From the NCBI GenBank assembly GCA_900457075.1, contig UGYN01000002.1, positions 4,278,001 through 4,342,000 on the forward strand: 64,000 nucleotides of DNA. The letters run 5' to 3'. Numbering within the stretch: position 1 is the first letter of the stretch; every line of letters starts with the position of its first letter. This DNA comes from Serratia quinivorans. GTDB lineage: Bacteria; Pseudomonadota; Gammaproteobacteria; Enterobacterales; Enterobacteriaceae. The notes beneath the pieces are model-generated. The model saw only the letters and a program-made list of their open reading frames with translations. It made no database searches and had not been told where the DNA came from. Of this stretch, positions 37,653 to 47,635 are shown one piece after another. The translations under genes were made by a program, and so were the position numbers.

Positions 37653-38570
37653 ATGCGGCCAGCTCTTGATTTTAATACCCTGAAAGTTTTCATTGCGGTG
37701 GTTGAAAGAGACAGTTTTGTTGGGGCATCGAAAATCCTTGAAATGCCGACATCAAACGTGAGTCGTTGTATTTCGCAGTTAGAAGACAGACTGAATCTTC
37801 AGCTTATTGAGCGCAACACCCGACATATGAAACTCACCCAGGCGGGACACCAGCTCTATACCCGGGCGAAGCCATTACTGGAAGCGCTTGAGCAGACTGA
37901 AACAGAATTAACGTTGCGGCAAATGCAGCTCAAGGGGCCACTACGTATATGTATTCCCAATGAAATAGGTCCTGCACTGCTGGGTTCTGTGGTTGCCGAT
38001 TTTGCCTGCCAGCACCCAGATCTGGAAATTAGCTGTGTCACAAATTTGTCTGGTTTTGAATCCCTGCGAGACGATCTGGATTTAGCCATCATTGTGAGCC
38101 GTGGCCAACTGGATGACAGTGATTACATAGCCCGTCATCTGGTGACAATCCCTTGTACTATCGTTGCAGCCCCCTCAGTCATTCAGCGTTATGGCATCCC
38201 TTCTCGTATACAGCAATTTGAAGAATTACCCTGTATTACCACGGTAAATGCACTTAAAGGTGCTCCCTGGCAGTTTGTGAATAAAAAGGGGGGATTCGAG
38301 ACGATTAAGGTTAAAGGTCATTACCGGGTAAACAGCGGAGAGATGGCAGGACGCGCGGCGGTAACGGGTGTTGGTTTCGCCATTCTTTCGAAACAGGCCT
38401 GCCAACCCTACATCGACGATGGACGGCTGATCGAGATTAAGTTTGAACAACCGCCAGCCCCACTTCAATTGTTCGCACTTTATTCTGACAGGCGTTATTT
38501 GCCAGCTAAAACGCGAGCGCTCATTGATTACATACAGCAGAATTTGAGCAATGCATCCTTAGCAACCTAA
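37653..38570 (+). CDS. LysR-type regulator divergent from MFS gene
   Basis: 305 residues, start MRPALDFNTLKVF (ATG 37653 after GGGATGG). HTH LEMPTSNVSRCISQLED, LQLIERNTRHMKLT, then an effector-binding domain of the CrgA/YafC-like subgroup. It likely regulates the divergent MFS transporter. Moderately AT-rich like its partner. Confidence 0.82.
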   Translation: MRPALDFNTLKVFIAVVERDSFVGASKILEMPTSNVSRCISQLEDRLNLQLIERNTRHMKLTQAGHQLYTRAKPLLEALEQTETELTLRQMQLKGPLRICIPNEIGPALLGSVVADFACQHPDLEISCVTNLSGFESLRDDLDLAIIVSRGQLDDSDYIARHLVTIPCTIVAAPSVIQRYGIPSRIQQFEELPCITTVNALKGAPWQFVNKKGGFETIKVKGHYRVNSGEMAGRAAVTGVGFAILSKQACQPYIDDGRLIEIKFEQPPAPLQLFALYSDRRYLPAKTRALIDYIQQNLSNASLAT

Positions 38571-38683
38571 GGCTACATTAAACAGCCACAGAGAGTCTTG
38601 GTGTTACAATAGTCTCTAAATGCAGAATATCTGCCGTTCGCTCATAGCCGCCATCCACCAAAAACAAAAACCCTAAAAGCAAA

Positions 38684-38715
38684 AAGCCCGCTCAGGTTTC
38701 CCTGAGCGGGCTTCT
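38684..38715 (-). terminator. Terminator of tRNA-Asn
   Basis: On the minus strand AAGCCCGCTCAGG-GAAA-CCTGAGCGGGCTT is followed by TTTGC, starting a few bases after the tRNA 3' end. Confidence 0.85.
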
Positions 38716-38721
38716 CTAATT

Positions 38722-38797
38722 TGGCTCCTCTGACTGGACTCGAACCAGTGACATACGGATTAACAGTCCGCCGTTCTACCGACTGAACTACAGAGGA
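38722..38797 (-). tRNA. tRNA-Asn (anticodon GTT)
   Basis: 76 nt including encoded CCA. The acceptor stem TCCTCTG/CAGAGGA pairs. The D-arm, the anticodon loop CTGTTAATC with GTT, and the T-arm GGTTCGAGTCC are all canonical. tRNA-Asn genes are common integration sites, but no integrase or repeated 3' end is seen nearby. Confidence 0.95.
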
Positions 38798-39275
38798 ATC
38801 GTGTGAGCGGGGCGAATAATAGCGGGGTGGTGCGGCTTTGTCAAAGCACTAAACTGCAAGAAAAGCGCGTTTGCTGATGGAATGAGCATGTTGCGTTGTT
38901 TTTCGGCACTCATCCTGTTTGAACACGCTGTTTATCACCACAAAATCCCCGACTTCCTGGTTGCACCTGCCATTGCACGCTTCTGGTGCGCAGGGGAGAG
39001 ACGCTTGGTGAACGGCAGAAAAATTTTGCCGCGAGTTTGCTACCAGATCCCCCCACCGCGCCTCCTTGCGGTAGTGAATCCCCGCGTTTTGCCTCTGATA
39101 TGTAGGATGAATGAACAGAAAATATGTATTGGCCGTCACAATGGCTGGATTTTTGCTTAGCTAAATTCGGGTAATGCGACTGCGCTCTCGCGCAAATTAT
39201 TTTCCCCGTCTACACATAAAGTGACTGCTCCACGCCCCTGGGCGTTTCGCTAAAACAGTGCTGAGGAATACAACA
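38798..39275. other. Intergenic region upstream of liv-type operon
   Basis: No gene with a ribosome site and plausible codon use. It should hold the tRNA-Asn promoter (minus strand, near 38800-38850) and the promoter of the binding-protein gene (AT-rich patch at about 39090-39220). Confidence 0.4.
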
Positions 39276-40394
39276 ATGTCATCGAAATTGATTAAAAGTC
39301 CGCTCGCTGCTCTGCTTATCGGTTGTTTAGGTTCTGCTTTTTATGCTCAGGCGGATATTGTTATTGGCGTCGCCGGGCCGTTCTCCGGGCCGAATGCGAC
39401 CTATGGCGATCAGTACTGGCGTGGTGCCTCGCAGGCGGCGGCGGATATCAACGCCGCCGGTGGGATTAAAGGGGAAAAAATCAAACTGGTGCAGGGGGAT
39501 GACGCCTGCGAACCCAAACAGGCGGTTTCGGTCGCCAACCGGTTAGTGGATCAGGACAAGGTCGCGGCGGTGGTCGGGCACTTCTGCTCCTCCTCCACCA
39601 TGCCGGCCTCCGAGGTGTATGACGAAGCAGGTATTATCGCCATCACTCCCGGCTCCACCAACCCGCAGATCACCGAACGCGGCATGACCAACATGTTCCG
39701 CATGTGCGGCCGTGATGACCAGCAAGGGGTGATCGCCACCAACTACATGCTCAATACCCTGAAAGCCAAACGCATTGCGGTGATCCACGACAAAGACACC
39801 TACGGTCAGGGGCTGGCAGATGCCGCCAGGGCCGAGATGAACAAGCGCGGCGTGAAGGAAGTGCTGTATGAAGGGCTGTCACGCGGTGAAAAAGACTTCA
39901 ACGCGCTGGTGACCAAAATCGCCTCGGTCAAACCCGACGTGGTCTATTTCGGTGGTTGCCATCCAGAGGCTGGGCCATTGGTGCGCCAGATGCGTGAGCA
40001 GGGTGTGACCGCCAAGTTCTTCTCCGGTGACTGCATCGTGACCGAAGAGCTGGTGACCGCTGCCGGTGGGCCGCAGTACACCAACGGCGTGCTGATGACC
40101 TTCGGCAACGATCCACGCCAAATTCCTGAGGGCAAGGCGGTGATCGCCAAGTTCCGCGCCAGCGGTTTTGAGCCGGAAGGCTACACCCTCTACTCCTACG
40201 CTTCGATTCAGGCAATCGCCGCAGCCTTCAGCGCTACCGGCGGCAAAGACAGCGCCAAGGCCAGCGAATGGCTGAAATCGCATGATGTGGATACCGTGAT
40301 GGGCAAAAAGGCCTGGGACAAGAAAGGCGACCTGAAGGTATCGGATTACGTGGTCTATCAATGGGACGATAAAGGCAAATATCACCAACTCTAA
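39276..40394 (+). CDS. Branched-chain amino-acid-type ABC binding protein (LivJ/BraC-like)
   Basis: 372 residues, ATG 39276 after TGAGGA. A signal peptide is cleaved near YAQA-DIVIG. Type 1 binding fold with GVAGPFSGPNATYGDQYWRG, VVGHFCSSSTMPASEVYDEAG and TPGSTNPQITERG, which are Leu/Ile/Val-binding signatures. Periplasmic receptor of the ABC system encoded downstream. The long 150-bp gap with a hairpin before livH may let it be made in excess. Confidence 0.9.
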   Translation: MSSKLIKSPLAALLIGCLGSAFYAQADIVIGVAGPFSGPNATYGDQYWRGASQAAADINAAGGIKGEKIKLVQGDDACEPKQAVSVANRLVDQDKVAAVVGHFCSSSTMPASEVYDEAGIIAITPGSTNPQITERGMTNMFRMCGRDDQQGVIATNYMLNTLKAKRIAVIHDKDTYGQGLADAARAEMNKRGVKEVLYEGLSRGEKDFNALVTKIASVKPDVVYFGGCHPEAGPLVRQMREQGVTAKFFSGDCIVTEELVTAAGGPQYTNGVLMTFGNDPRQIPEGKAVIAKFRASGFEPEGYTLYSYASIQAIAAAFSATGGKDSAKASEWLKSHDVDTVMGKKAWDKKGDLKVSDYVVYQWDDKGKYHQL

Positions 40395-40453
40395 TCAGCC
40401 CGAAGGCTCAGGTTTATCCCGTCCGCAGAGGGCTGGATTGACATGACTGACAA

Positions 40454-40481
40454 GCGGATCCGCGTGTTCGGCGGATCCGCG
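40454..40481 (+). promoter_or_regulatory. Stem-loop between binding-protein and permease genes
   Basis: Two copies of the palindrome GCGGATCCGC, seven bases apart, can pair as a 10-bp stem. Such elements between binding-protein and permease genes often stabilise the upstream mRNA or reduce read-through. Confidence 0.5.
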
Positions 40482-40544
40482 CCGATACTTCCCTTGGGCC
40501 GCGTCTGCACTAGCTTGCGGTCCCACCAGGCGAGACTGCTCATT

Positions 40545-41459
40545 ATGGATGTTTTCTTTCTGCAACAGTTGATCAACGGCCTGACGCTCGGCGCGGTTTA
40601 CGGCCTGATCGCCATCGGCTACACCATGGTTTACGGCATTATCGGCATGATTAACTTCGCCCACGGCGAGGTGTACATGATCTCCGCCTACCTGTGCGCT
40701 ATCGGGCTAGCGTTGCTGTCGTTCTTCGGCCTGCAATCCTTCCCGCTGCTGATCCTCGGCACGCTGGTGTTTACCATCGTGGTCACCGGGGTGTATGGCT
40801 GGGTGATAGAGCGGATCGCCTACAAACCCTTGCGCAACTCCACTCGTCTGGCACCGCTGATCTCCGCCATCGGCATGTCGCTCATTTTGCAAAACTACGC
40901 GCAAATCAGCCAGGGGCCGCGCCAGCAAGGGATCCCGACCTTGCTGGACGGCGTTTTCCGCCTCAACTTTGACGGTGGGGTGATCCAAATCACCTACACC
41001 AAGGTGTTTATCCTGGTCGCCTCACTGCTGGGCATGGCCATCCTCACTTACATCATTCAGCACACCCGTCTGGGGCGTATCTGCCGCGCCACCCAGCAGG
41101 ATCGCAAGATGGCGTCCATTCTGGGCATCAATACCGACCGGGTGATCTCCCTGGTGTTCGTGATTGGTGCCGCGATGGCCGGGCTGGCGGGGGTGTTGAT
41201 CACCATGAACTACGGCACCTTTGATTTCTACGTCGGCTTTATTATCGGCATCAAGGCCTTTACCGCCGCGGTGCTGGGGGGCATTGGTTCGTTACCCGGC
41301 GCGATGCTGGGCGGGCTGCTGCTGGGCGTCGCGGAGGCGCAGTTTGCCGGCATGGTGAACTCCGATTACAAAGACGTATTCTCCTTCGGTTTACTGGTGG
41401 TGATCCTGATTTTCCGCCCTCAGGGCCTGCTCGGTCGGCCAATGGTCGCTAAGGTTTGA
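40545..41459 (+). CDS. livH: Branched-chain amino-acid-type ABC permease LivH
   Basis: 304 residues from MDVFFLQQLINGL. ~8-9 membrane helices; signature LGAVYGLIAIGYTMVYGIIG, NFAHGEVYMI, and the coupling loop RICRATQQDRKMASILGINT. Forms the pore with LivM. A longer upstream frame exists but begins inside the stem-loop region. Confidence 0.9.
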   Translation: MDVFFLQQLINGLTLGAVYGLIAIGYTMVYGIIGMINFAHGEVYMISAYLCAIGLALLSFFGLQSFPLLILGTLVFTIVVTGVYGWVIERIAYKPLRNSTRLAPLISAIGMSLILQNYAQISQGPRQQGIPTLLDGVFRLNFDGGVIQITYTKVFILVASLLGMAILTYIIQHTRLGRICRATQQDRKMASILGINTDRVISLVFVIGAAMAGLAGVLITMNYGTFDFYVGFIIGIKAFTAAVLGGIGSLPGAMLGGLLLGVAEAQFAGMVNSDYKDVFSFGLLVVILIFRPQGLLGRPMVAKV

Positions 41460-41469
41460 GGGGAAAACT

Positions 41470-42757
41470 ATGTCGCAATCTATGGTTCACCCAGGGCTGA
41501 ACGTTAAACGCAGCCTGCTGGATGCGGTGCTGGCCGGGCTGATCGCCCTGATCGTCTTCGGGCCGATCGTCGGTATTGTTCTCAACGGATACAGTTTTAA
41601 CTTTGAACCGCGCCGCCTGGCGTGGATTATCGCCGCGGTAATGGCCGGGCGGCTGTTGCTGAGCCTGTTCCTGCAAACTGCGCCGGGGCGGAAATTGTTG
41701 ACGCGTTTTGACGGCGGCAATGACGGGGTGTATGTCCGGCCGATAGGGGCCAAAACCAGTCTGCGATGGATCATCCCGTTAATGGCGGTGATCGCGCTGC
41801 TGTTCCCGTTTGTCGCCACCAAGTACCTGCTGACGGTGGCGATCCTGGGGCTGATTTACGTGCTGCTTGGGCTGGGGTTGAACATTGTTGTCGGGCTGGC
41901 CGGGCTGTTGGATCTCGGTTATGTGGCGTTCTACGCCATTGGTGCTTATGGCCTGGCGTTGGGTTATCAGTATCTCGGGCTGGGGTTCTGGGCGATGTTG
42001 CCGCTGGGGGCGCTGATGGCCGCGCTGGCCGGTGCGCTGCTGGGGTTCCCGGTGCTGCGCATGCACGGTGACTATCTGGCGATCGTCACGCTGGGGTTCG
42101 GGGAAATTATCCGCCTGGTGCTGAATAACTGGATGTCGCTGACCGGTGGCCCCAACGGCGTCTCGGTGCCTGCGCCGACGATTTTTGGCCTGGAATTTGG
42201 CCGACGGGCGAAGGACGGCGGGGTGCCGATCCACGAATTCCTCGGTATCGCCTATAACCCCAACCTGAAATTTATCTTTATCTATGCGGTGCTGTTCCTA
42301 GTGGTGCTGCTGGTGCTGTACATCAAGCACCGGCTGACGCGCATGCCGATCGGCCGCGCCTGGGGAGGCACTGCGCGAGGATGAAATCGCCTGTCGCTCG
42401 CTCGGGCTGAACCACGTTCTGGTGAAGCTGTCGGCCTTTATGATGGGCGCCTCTACCGCCGGGCTGGCCGGGGTGTTTTTTGCCACTTATCAGGGCTTCG
42501 TCAATCCCACCTCATTCACCTTCTTTGAGTCGGCGCTGATCCTGGCGATCGTGGTGCTGGGCGGCATGGGCTCGACCATCGGCGTAGTGCTGGCGGCGTT
42601 TGTACTCACGGTGGCACCTGAGCTGTTACGCAGTTTTGCCGAGTACCGGGTACTGCTGTTCGGCGTTTTGATGGTGGCGATGATGATCTGGCGGCCGCGT
42701 GGGCTGGTGCGCATCAGTCGTTCCAGTTTTGCACCGCGCAAGGGGGTAGAGCCATGA
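41470..42757 (+). CDS. livM: Branched-chain amino-acid-type ABC permease LivM (one frameshift)
   Basis: The GGGGAAAACT site precedes ATG 41470. Deleting one G of the run at 42362-42365 (TGGGGAGGC to TGGGAGGC) restores the invariant [19 protein letters not shown] and a 428-residue protein. An N-terminal ~100-residue extension with two helices, then the LivM core ([36 protein letters not shown]). It overlaps livG by ATGA. The break falls in the most conserved loop yet leaves the rest intact, pointing to an artefact. Confidence 0.88.
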
Positions 42758-43629
42758 GCGACGCTATCTTGCAGGTTGAGCATCTGATGATGCATTTTGG
42801 CGGTATCAAGGCGCTGAATGACGTGAATCTGGCGGTAGAGCGCGGTTCCATCACCGCGCTGATCGGCCCCAACGGTGCCGGTAAAACCACGGTATTCAAC
42901 TGTCTGACCGGTTTTTATCGCGCTACCGGCGGCGCGATCCTGCTTAATACCCATAAGCGGCCGACCGACGTGATCCAGGTGCTGGGGCAGAAATTCCACG
43001 CCGGTGACTGGGTTAACCCGAAACGCCTGGGCTCGCGCGTTTACTACAAAATGTTTGGCGGCACCCATCTGGTCAATCGCGCCGGGCTGGCGCGCACCTT
43101 CCAGAATATCCGTTTGTTCCGCGAAATGTCGGTGGTGGAGAACCTGCTGGTGGCGCAGCACATGCTGAGCAACCGCAATCTGATCGCCGGCGTGCTCAAT
43201 ACGCCGGGTTACCGCCGGGCCGAAAACCAGGCGCTGGATCGCGCCTTTTACTGGCTGGAAGTGGTGGAGCTGGTGGACTGTGCCAACCGGCTGGCGGGGG
43301 AGATGTCCTACGGCCAACAGCGGCGGCTGGAGATCGCCCGGGCAATGTGCACCACGCCGGAGATGATCTGTCTCGATGAACCCGCCGCCGGGCTAAACCC
43401 GGTAGAGACGGCGACGCTGAGCCGCATTATCCGTTTTCTGCGTCAGCACCACGGCATCACGGTGCTGTTGATTGAACACGATATGGGCATGGTGATGGAG
43501 ATCTCCGATCGGGTGATTGTGCTCGATCACGGTGATGTGATCGCCGAAGGCACGCCGAAAGAAATTCAGCATAACGATACGGTGATCGCCGCTTACCTTG
43601 GCGCGGATGAAGAGGAACTGGCGGGATGA
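42754..43629 (+). CDS. livG: Branched-chain amino-acid-type ABC ATPase LivG
   Basis: 291 residues; Walker [11 protein letters not shown]-loop [10 protein letters not shown], signature [15 protein letters not shown], Walker [16 protein letters not shown] and H-loop IEHDMGMVM. An insertion of ~30 residues near 60-90 ([10 protein letters not shown]...) is typical of LivG. It is coupled to livM and livF by 4-base overlaps. Confidence 0.92.
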   Translation: MSDAILQVEHLMMHFGGIKALNDVNLAVERGSITALIGPNGAGKTTVFNCLTGFYRATGGAILLNTHKRPTDVIQVLGQKFHAGDWVNPKRLGSRVYYKMFGGTHLVNRAGLARTFQNIRLFREMSVVENLLVAQHMLSNRNLIAGVLNTPGYRRAENQALDRAFYWLEVVELVDCANRLAGEMSYGQQRRLEIARAMCTTPEMICLDEPAAGLNPVETATLSRIIRFLRQHHGITVLLIEHDMGMVMEISDRVIVLDHGDVIAEGTPKEIQHNDTVIAAYLGADEEELAG

Positions 43630-44344
43630 GCAATGTGATGTTGGAGTTTCGCAACGTAGACGTGTTTTATGGCCCGATCCAGGCGTTGCAGCAGGTCTCG
43701 CTACAGGTGAATGAAGGGGAAACGGTGGCGCTGATTGGCGCCAACGGCGCGGGCAAGTCGACGCTGCTGATGTCCATCTTCGGCCAGCCGCGCATCAGCG
43801 GCGGGCAGATCCTGTTTCGTGGCGAAGATATCAGCCAGCGTTCCACCCATTACGTTGCCAGCAGCGGCATCGCTCAGGCTCCCGAGGGGCGGCGTATCTT
43901 CCCGGACATGAGCGTGGAGGAAAACCTGTTGGATGGGCACCATTACCATTGGCAATCGCTATGTGGATGAGGATTTGTTGCGCATGTTCGATCTGTTCCC
44001 GCGCCTGAAGGAACGGCGCAACCAGCGGGCGATGGACCATGTCCGGCGGCGAACAGCAGATGCTGGCGATTGCCCGGGCGCTGATGAGCAGGCCCAAACT
44101 GCTGTTGCTGGACGAGCCGAGCCTGGGGCTGGCGCCGATCATCGTCAAACAGATCTTCAGCATTTTACGGGAGCTGACTCGTGGCGGCATGACGTTGTTT
44201 CTGGTGGAGCAGAATGCCAACCACGCGCTCAAACTGTCCGATCGCGGCTATGTGATGGTTAACGGCCAGATCCGCCTGACCGGCAGTGGTTCGGAGTTGT
44301 TAAACGATCAGGAGGTGAGGAAAGCCTATCTGGGCGGGGCCTAG
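43626..44344 (+). CDS. livF: Branched-chain amino-acid-type ABC ATPase LivF (two single-base insertions)
   Basis: Walker A GANGAGKST, signature MSGGEQQMLAIARAL, Walker B LLLLDEPSLGLAP. The frame breaks twice; removing one G at 43931-43932 and one at 44034-44035 gives a continuous ~238-residue LivF (VEENLLMGTITIGNRYVDED, QRAMTMSGGEQ). The stop TAG at 44342-44344 shares CTAG with the stop of the convergent hydroxylase gene. Completes an operon of binding protein, two permeases and two ATPases. Confidence 0.87.
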
Positions 44345-45027
44345 AACTGGCGCTGGATCCAGCGCACGTTCAGCCGCACCAGGGCAATAATGCCGTTGGA
44401 CAACATCCGCAGCCCGGTGGGTAAATCGCGGCGGCGATATCCAGCAGCAACACGGTGCGCACCTGGTCGCTGTCGTTCCACACCTCGTGTTCGAAGGTAT
44501 CGTCCCACAGCATAAATTCCCCCTCATTGAGCCGGTATTCCTGCCCGTCGACTTTCAATACGGCGGCGGGCAGACCATCGGCACCCTTGGGCATCGACAG
44601 CACCAGATAACCGCGCAGAATGCCACGGAACGGGCCACGGTGCGCCGGCACCTGTTTACCGGGGGCCAGGAAAGACAGCGAGGCGGAAAGCACATCCGGA
44701 GAGGAAGCGATCAGGCTGGCCAATAAGGGGCAGCGTGCAAGGTTGCGCGTTATCGGCTGGCCGTAGGCCTGCATGATAAACATGCGCCAGTCACGCGCGT
44801 CATTGGCGGAGATCGACGCCTGTTCGCTCATGATTTCGTGAAACCGCGGAATATTGTGCAGATCTTGCGCCAGAGTCAGTGCCTCATCACGGATCTGCGG
44901 CCACTGGGCGGTAAAACGCTGTGCGTCGGGGAACAGTTGGGCACTGTCGAGCACTGGCGCACCGCTGATGCGGCGATCGTAAATACGGCGTAATGCCAAC
45001 ACCGACCAATCATAGATAAGCTGACAT
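44341..45027 (-). CDS. Aspartyl/asparaginyl beta-hydroxylase-like protein (two indels)
   Basis: The core DWRMFIMQAYGQPI, HRGPFRGILRGYLVLSMP, LWDDTFEHEVWNDSD and QVRTVLLLDI matches the Fe(II)/2-oxoglutarate Asp_Arg_Hydrox family, which includes LpxO (lipid A 2-hydroxylation). The His of AHRGP, the Arg in FRGILRGY and the His of FEHEVW are the expected metal/2OG residues. The best start is ATG 45025-45027 (TTGAGG site), which needs one base removed at 45018-45019; one G added near 44430 restores the C-terminus up to ...RWIQRQF. ~228 residues. The target (lipid A or protein) is unknown. Confidence 0.75.
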
Positions 45028-45115
45028 ATGACCTCAATAAGCCCTGACCCGAGTTCTCGCCGTCTGTTGATATCATTATTGTTTAATATGCGACTGTCGG
45101 ACGATTAATTCACCG

Positions 45116-46111
45116 TTATATAAAACGTTGGCCGCCCGGTTCGAAAGCCTGCGTCAGGCAATGAATGCCATCGGCAATCAGCGACTGCATCGGCTGGCGA
45201 TAAGTGGTCAACTGGTAACTGGGGGAGGCGGCCAGTTCAATGTCATCAAACCCCACCACGGCAATCGGCGCACAGCCCGGTGTGGCGCGGATGGCGTCGA
45301 TAACCCCCACGGCCAGAATATCGTTCTCACAAAAAATCGCCTCAACCCGTTGTTCCGCCGGGGTGGTTGCCAGGTAGGCCGCAAAGGCTTCCATGCCGCA
45401 CTGACGTTGATAATGCGGGGCCTGCAGCACCACGCTGACGTCGCGTTGTTTTTCCGCCAGCGCGGCGCGGAAACCGTCAAGGCGGCGTAACTGGGTGGAT
45501 TCACTCACTGGCCCAGCCAGATAGCCCATGCGCTGATAATTTTGCGTCAGCAACAGTTCGCCCAATTTCACGCCCGGCCTGATAGCCGTTAGTGGCCAAC
45601 ACCTGGATATAGGGGCTTTCGCTATAGCGATACAGCACCACCCAGTGGAATATGTGAATATCCTGTGCCAGCGTAATCAGCACGATCGTTGAGCAGGGTG
45701 CCGAGAAACAGCAGGCCATCCACCTGCATTTGATCGGCCAGCGTCAGCACCGATTCATAGTCGTGTTCCGAGGTGATATTCAGCAGCAAGGCCATATAGC
45801 CGCGGCTTTGCAACTGGCGGGTGACTTCGTCCAGCAGCGTGAAAATATGCGGGTTTTTTTAGCTCGTCCGCCACCAGCCCGATGATGCGGGTGCTTTTTT
45901 TCGACAGGCTGCGCGCCAGCAGATTAGGGCGATAGCCCAATTCTCTGGGCCGCGGTCTGAACGCGCAACATCGCATGGGCGAGATCGACGCACCGTCGGT
46001 AAAGGCACGCGATACCGTCCATTTGGACACGCCGGCGCGGGCAGCCACATCACTGGCCGTCGCTTTGCGTGCAGTGGGCGCGGGGATCGCGCCGGGTTTC
46101 TTCGCCATCAT
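45116..46111 (-). pseudogene. LacI-family regulator, broken by several frameshifts
   Basis: Pieces in three frames together make a LacI-family protein of ~330 residues: HTH (ATASDVAARAGVSKWTVSRA), linker YRPNLLARSLSKKSTRIIGLVADEL, then sugar-binding domains (GYMALLLNITSEHDYESVL, QVDGLLFLGTLLN, EAIFCENDILAVGVIDAI, PIAVVGFDDIELA). At least five single-base changes are needed, for example the seven-T run near 45854-45860. It is the worst-broken gene in the window, so it may be a true pseudogene, although errors cannot be excluded. It is divergent from the oxidoreductase operon, whose two operators are perfect. Confidence 0.8.
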
Positions 46112-46354
46112 CTTTGCTCGTGATGAAAAAACGGTATGGGTTCAATAGATTAGCACAGCCTTGCCGGATGCGGGAGTTGCTGCCGTCAGCGGTGGGATCC
46201 CTGGTGCAGGACAGGGCGCCATATTGATCCTTTGATCGGTAAATTGTGAATCCTGAGCGGCAGATTTATCATGGCGCATTTGACTTATTTTTAACCCTCT
46301 CCAATAGTCCATCGCAAGTGGCATTTGTTTTGCGGTCAAGTTGCCACTCAATTT

Positions 46355-46391
46355 TGCACCCGGGTGCATTTTAAATTTGCACCCGGGTGCA
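46355..46391. promoter_or_regulatory. Two identical palindromic LacI-type operators
   Basis: TGCACCCGGGTGCA occurs at 46355-46368 and again at 46378-46391 (23 bp apart on centres, about two helical turns), just upstream of the oxidoreductase gene and ~240 bp from the divergent LacI-family gene. A perfect 14-bp palindrome with a central CG is the typical LacI-family operator form. Confidence 0.8.
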
Positions 46392-46433
46392 ATGCGGCGG
46401 AAATATCAGAAACTTTGAGCTTCGGGAGTAACT

Positions 46434-47614
46434 ATGTTGAATGGTGAAAGAAAAACGCCACGGCCTCTGCGCTGGGCGATGGTCGGCGGCGGGCGGTTGG
46501 GGCAGGTGGGTTATAAACATCGCTGCGGTGCATTGCGGGATAATACCGCCTTTGCGCTGGTGGCTGGGGCATTTGATATTGTGCCGGAGCGCGGCCGCGA
46601 ATTCGGCGTCAATCTGGGGGTGGATGCCGATCGCTGCTATGACGATTACCGCACGCTGTTTGCTCAAGAGGCACAGCGTGAGGACGGCATTGAAGTGGTG
46701 TCGGTGGCTACGCCGAATGGCACCCATTACCAAATTACCCGTGCGGCACTGCTGGCCGGGCTGCACGTGATTTGCGAAAAACCGCTGTTTTTCACCAGCC
46801 GGGAAGCCTACGAAATCAAGGCACTGGCGGCGGAGAAAAACCGCATTGTCGGCGTAACCTACGGTTTCTCCGGCCATCCGTTGCTGCTGCAGATGCGCGC
46901 CATGATTGCCAACGGGCAGATCGGCGAGGTGCGCATGGTGGATCTGCAATATACCCACGGTTTTAATGCCACCGACGAGGTTGACCGTCCTCAGCGACGC
47001 GCAGAAAATGGCGCATTGATCCCCAAATCTCAGGCCCGAGCTTTGTGCTGGGCGATATTTCCACCCACACCTATTACCTGTCCCAACTGGTGATGCCGCA
47101 GATGCAAATCAGCGAACTGCTTTGCGATCGGCAGAGCTTTATTCCCTCGCGTGCGCCGCTGGAAGACAACGCGCTGGTGATGATGCGCTATGCCAACGGT
47201 GCGGTGGGGCGCATGTGGGCCTCATCGGTCAATGCCGGTGCCATGAGCAGCCAGCGTATTCGCATCGTCGGCTCGAAGGCCAGCCTGGAATGGACCGACG
47301 TCAACCCCAGCGAGCTGAGTTACCAGGTGCAGGGGCAACCCAATCAGACGCTGTATCGCGGTATGCCCTATCTGGACGAAACCTGCAACGCATGGGAGCG
47401 ACTGGGGGCGCTGCATACCGAGGGGCTGACCGAGTCCTGGGCCAACATATACCTGAAATTCGCCCTGGCGATTGATGCCTGCAACCGGGGCGATCGGCAG
47501 GCGTTGGATCAACTGGTGTATCCAGACATCGACGCCGGGATCGACGGTGTGCGCTGGATTGAAAACTGCGTGCGCTCAGCCGATCAGGGTGCTCGCTGGG
47601 TAGCCTTTGAATAA
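46434..47614 (+). CDS. Gfo/Idh/MocA-family oxidoreductase (two single-base insertions)
   Basis: ATG 46434 after GGGAG. Rossmann motif VGGGRLGQVGYKHR, the family's VATPNGTHYQ, and CEKPLFF with the catalytic Lys. Removing one C at 46989-46990 and one A at 47005-47008 restores VDRLSDAQKWRIDPQISGPS, FVLGDISTHTYYLS and the C-terminal domain; ~392 residues. It probably oxidises a polyol or sugar with NAD(P). It is co-transcribed with the sugar isomerase-like gene 21 bases downstream and controlled by the LacI-type operators. Confidence 0.85.
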
Positions 47615-47635
47615 ACCTTTTTGCGGAGACATAAC

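Noticed and set aside
38722..38797. tRNA-Asn as the edge of an integrated island
   Set aside because: No integrase, no repeat of the tRNA 3' end within reach, and neighbours on both sides look like ordinary genes.
38882..39160. 92-codon frame between tRNA-Asn and the liv operon
   Set aside because: No ribosome site, improbable composition (Cys/His/Arg-rich).
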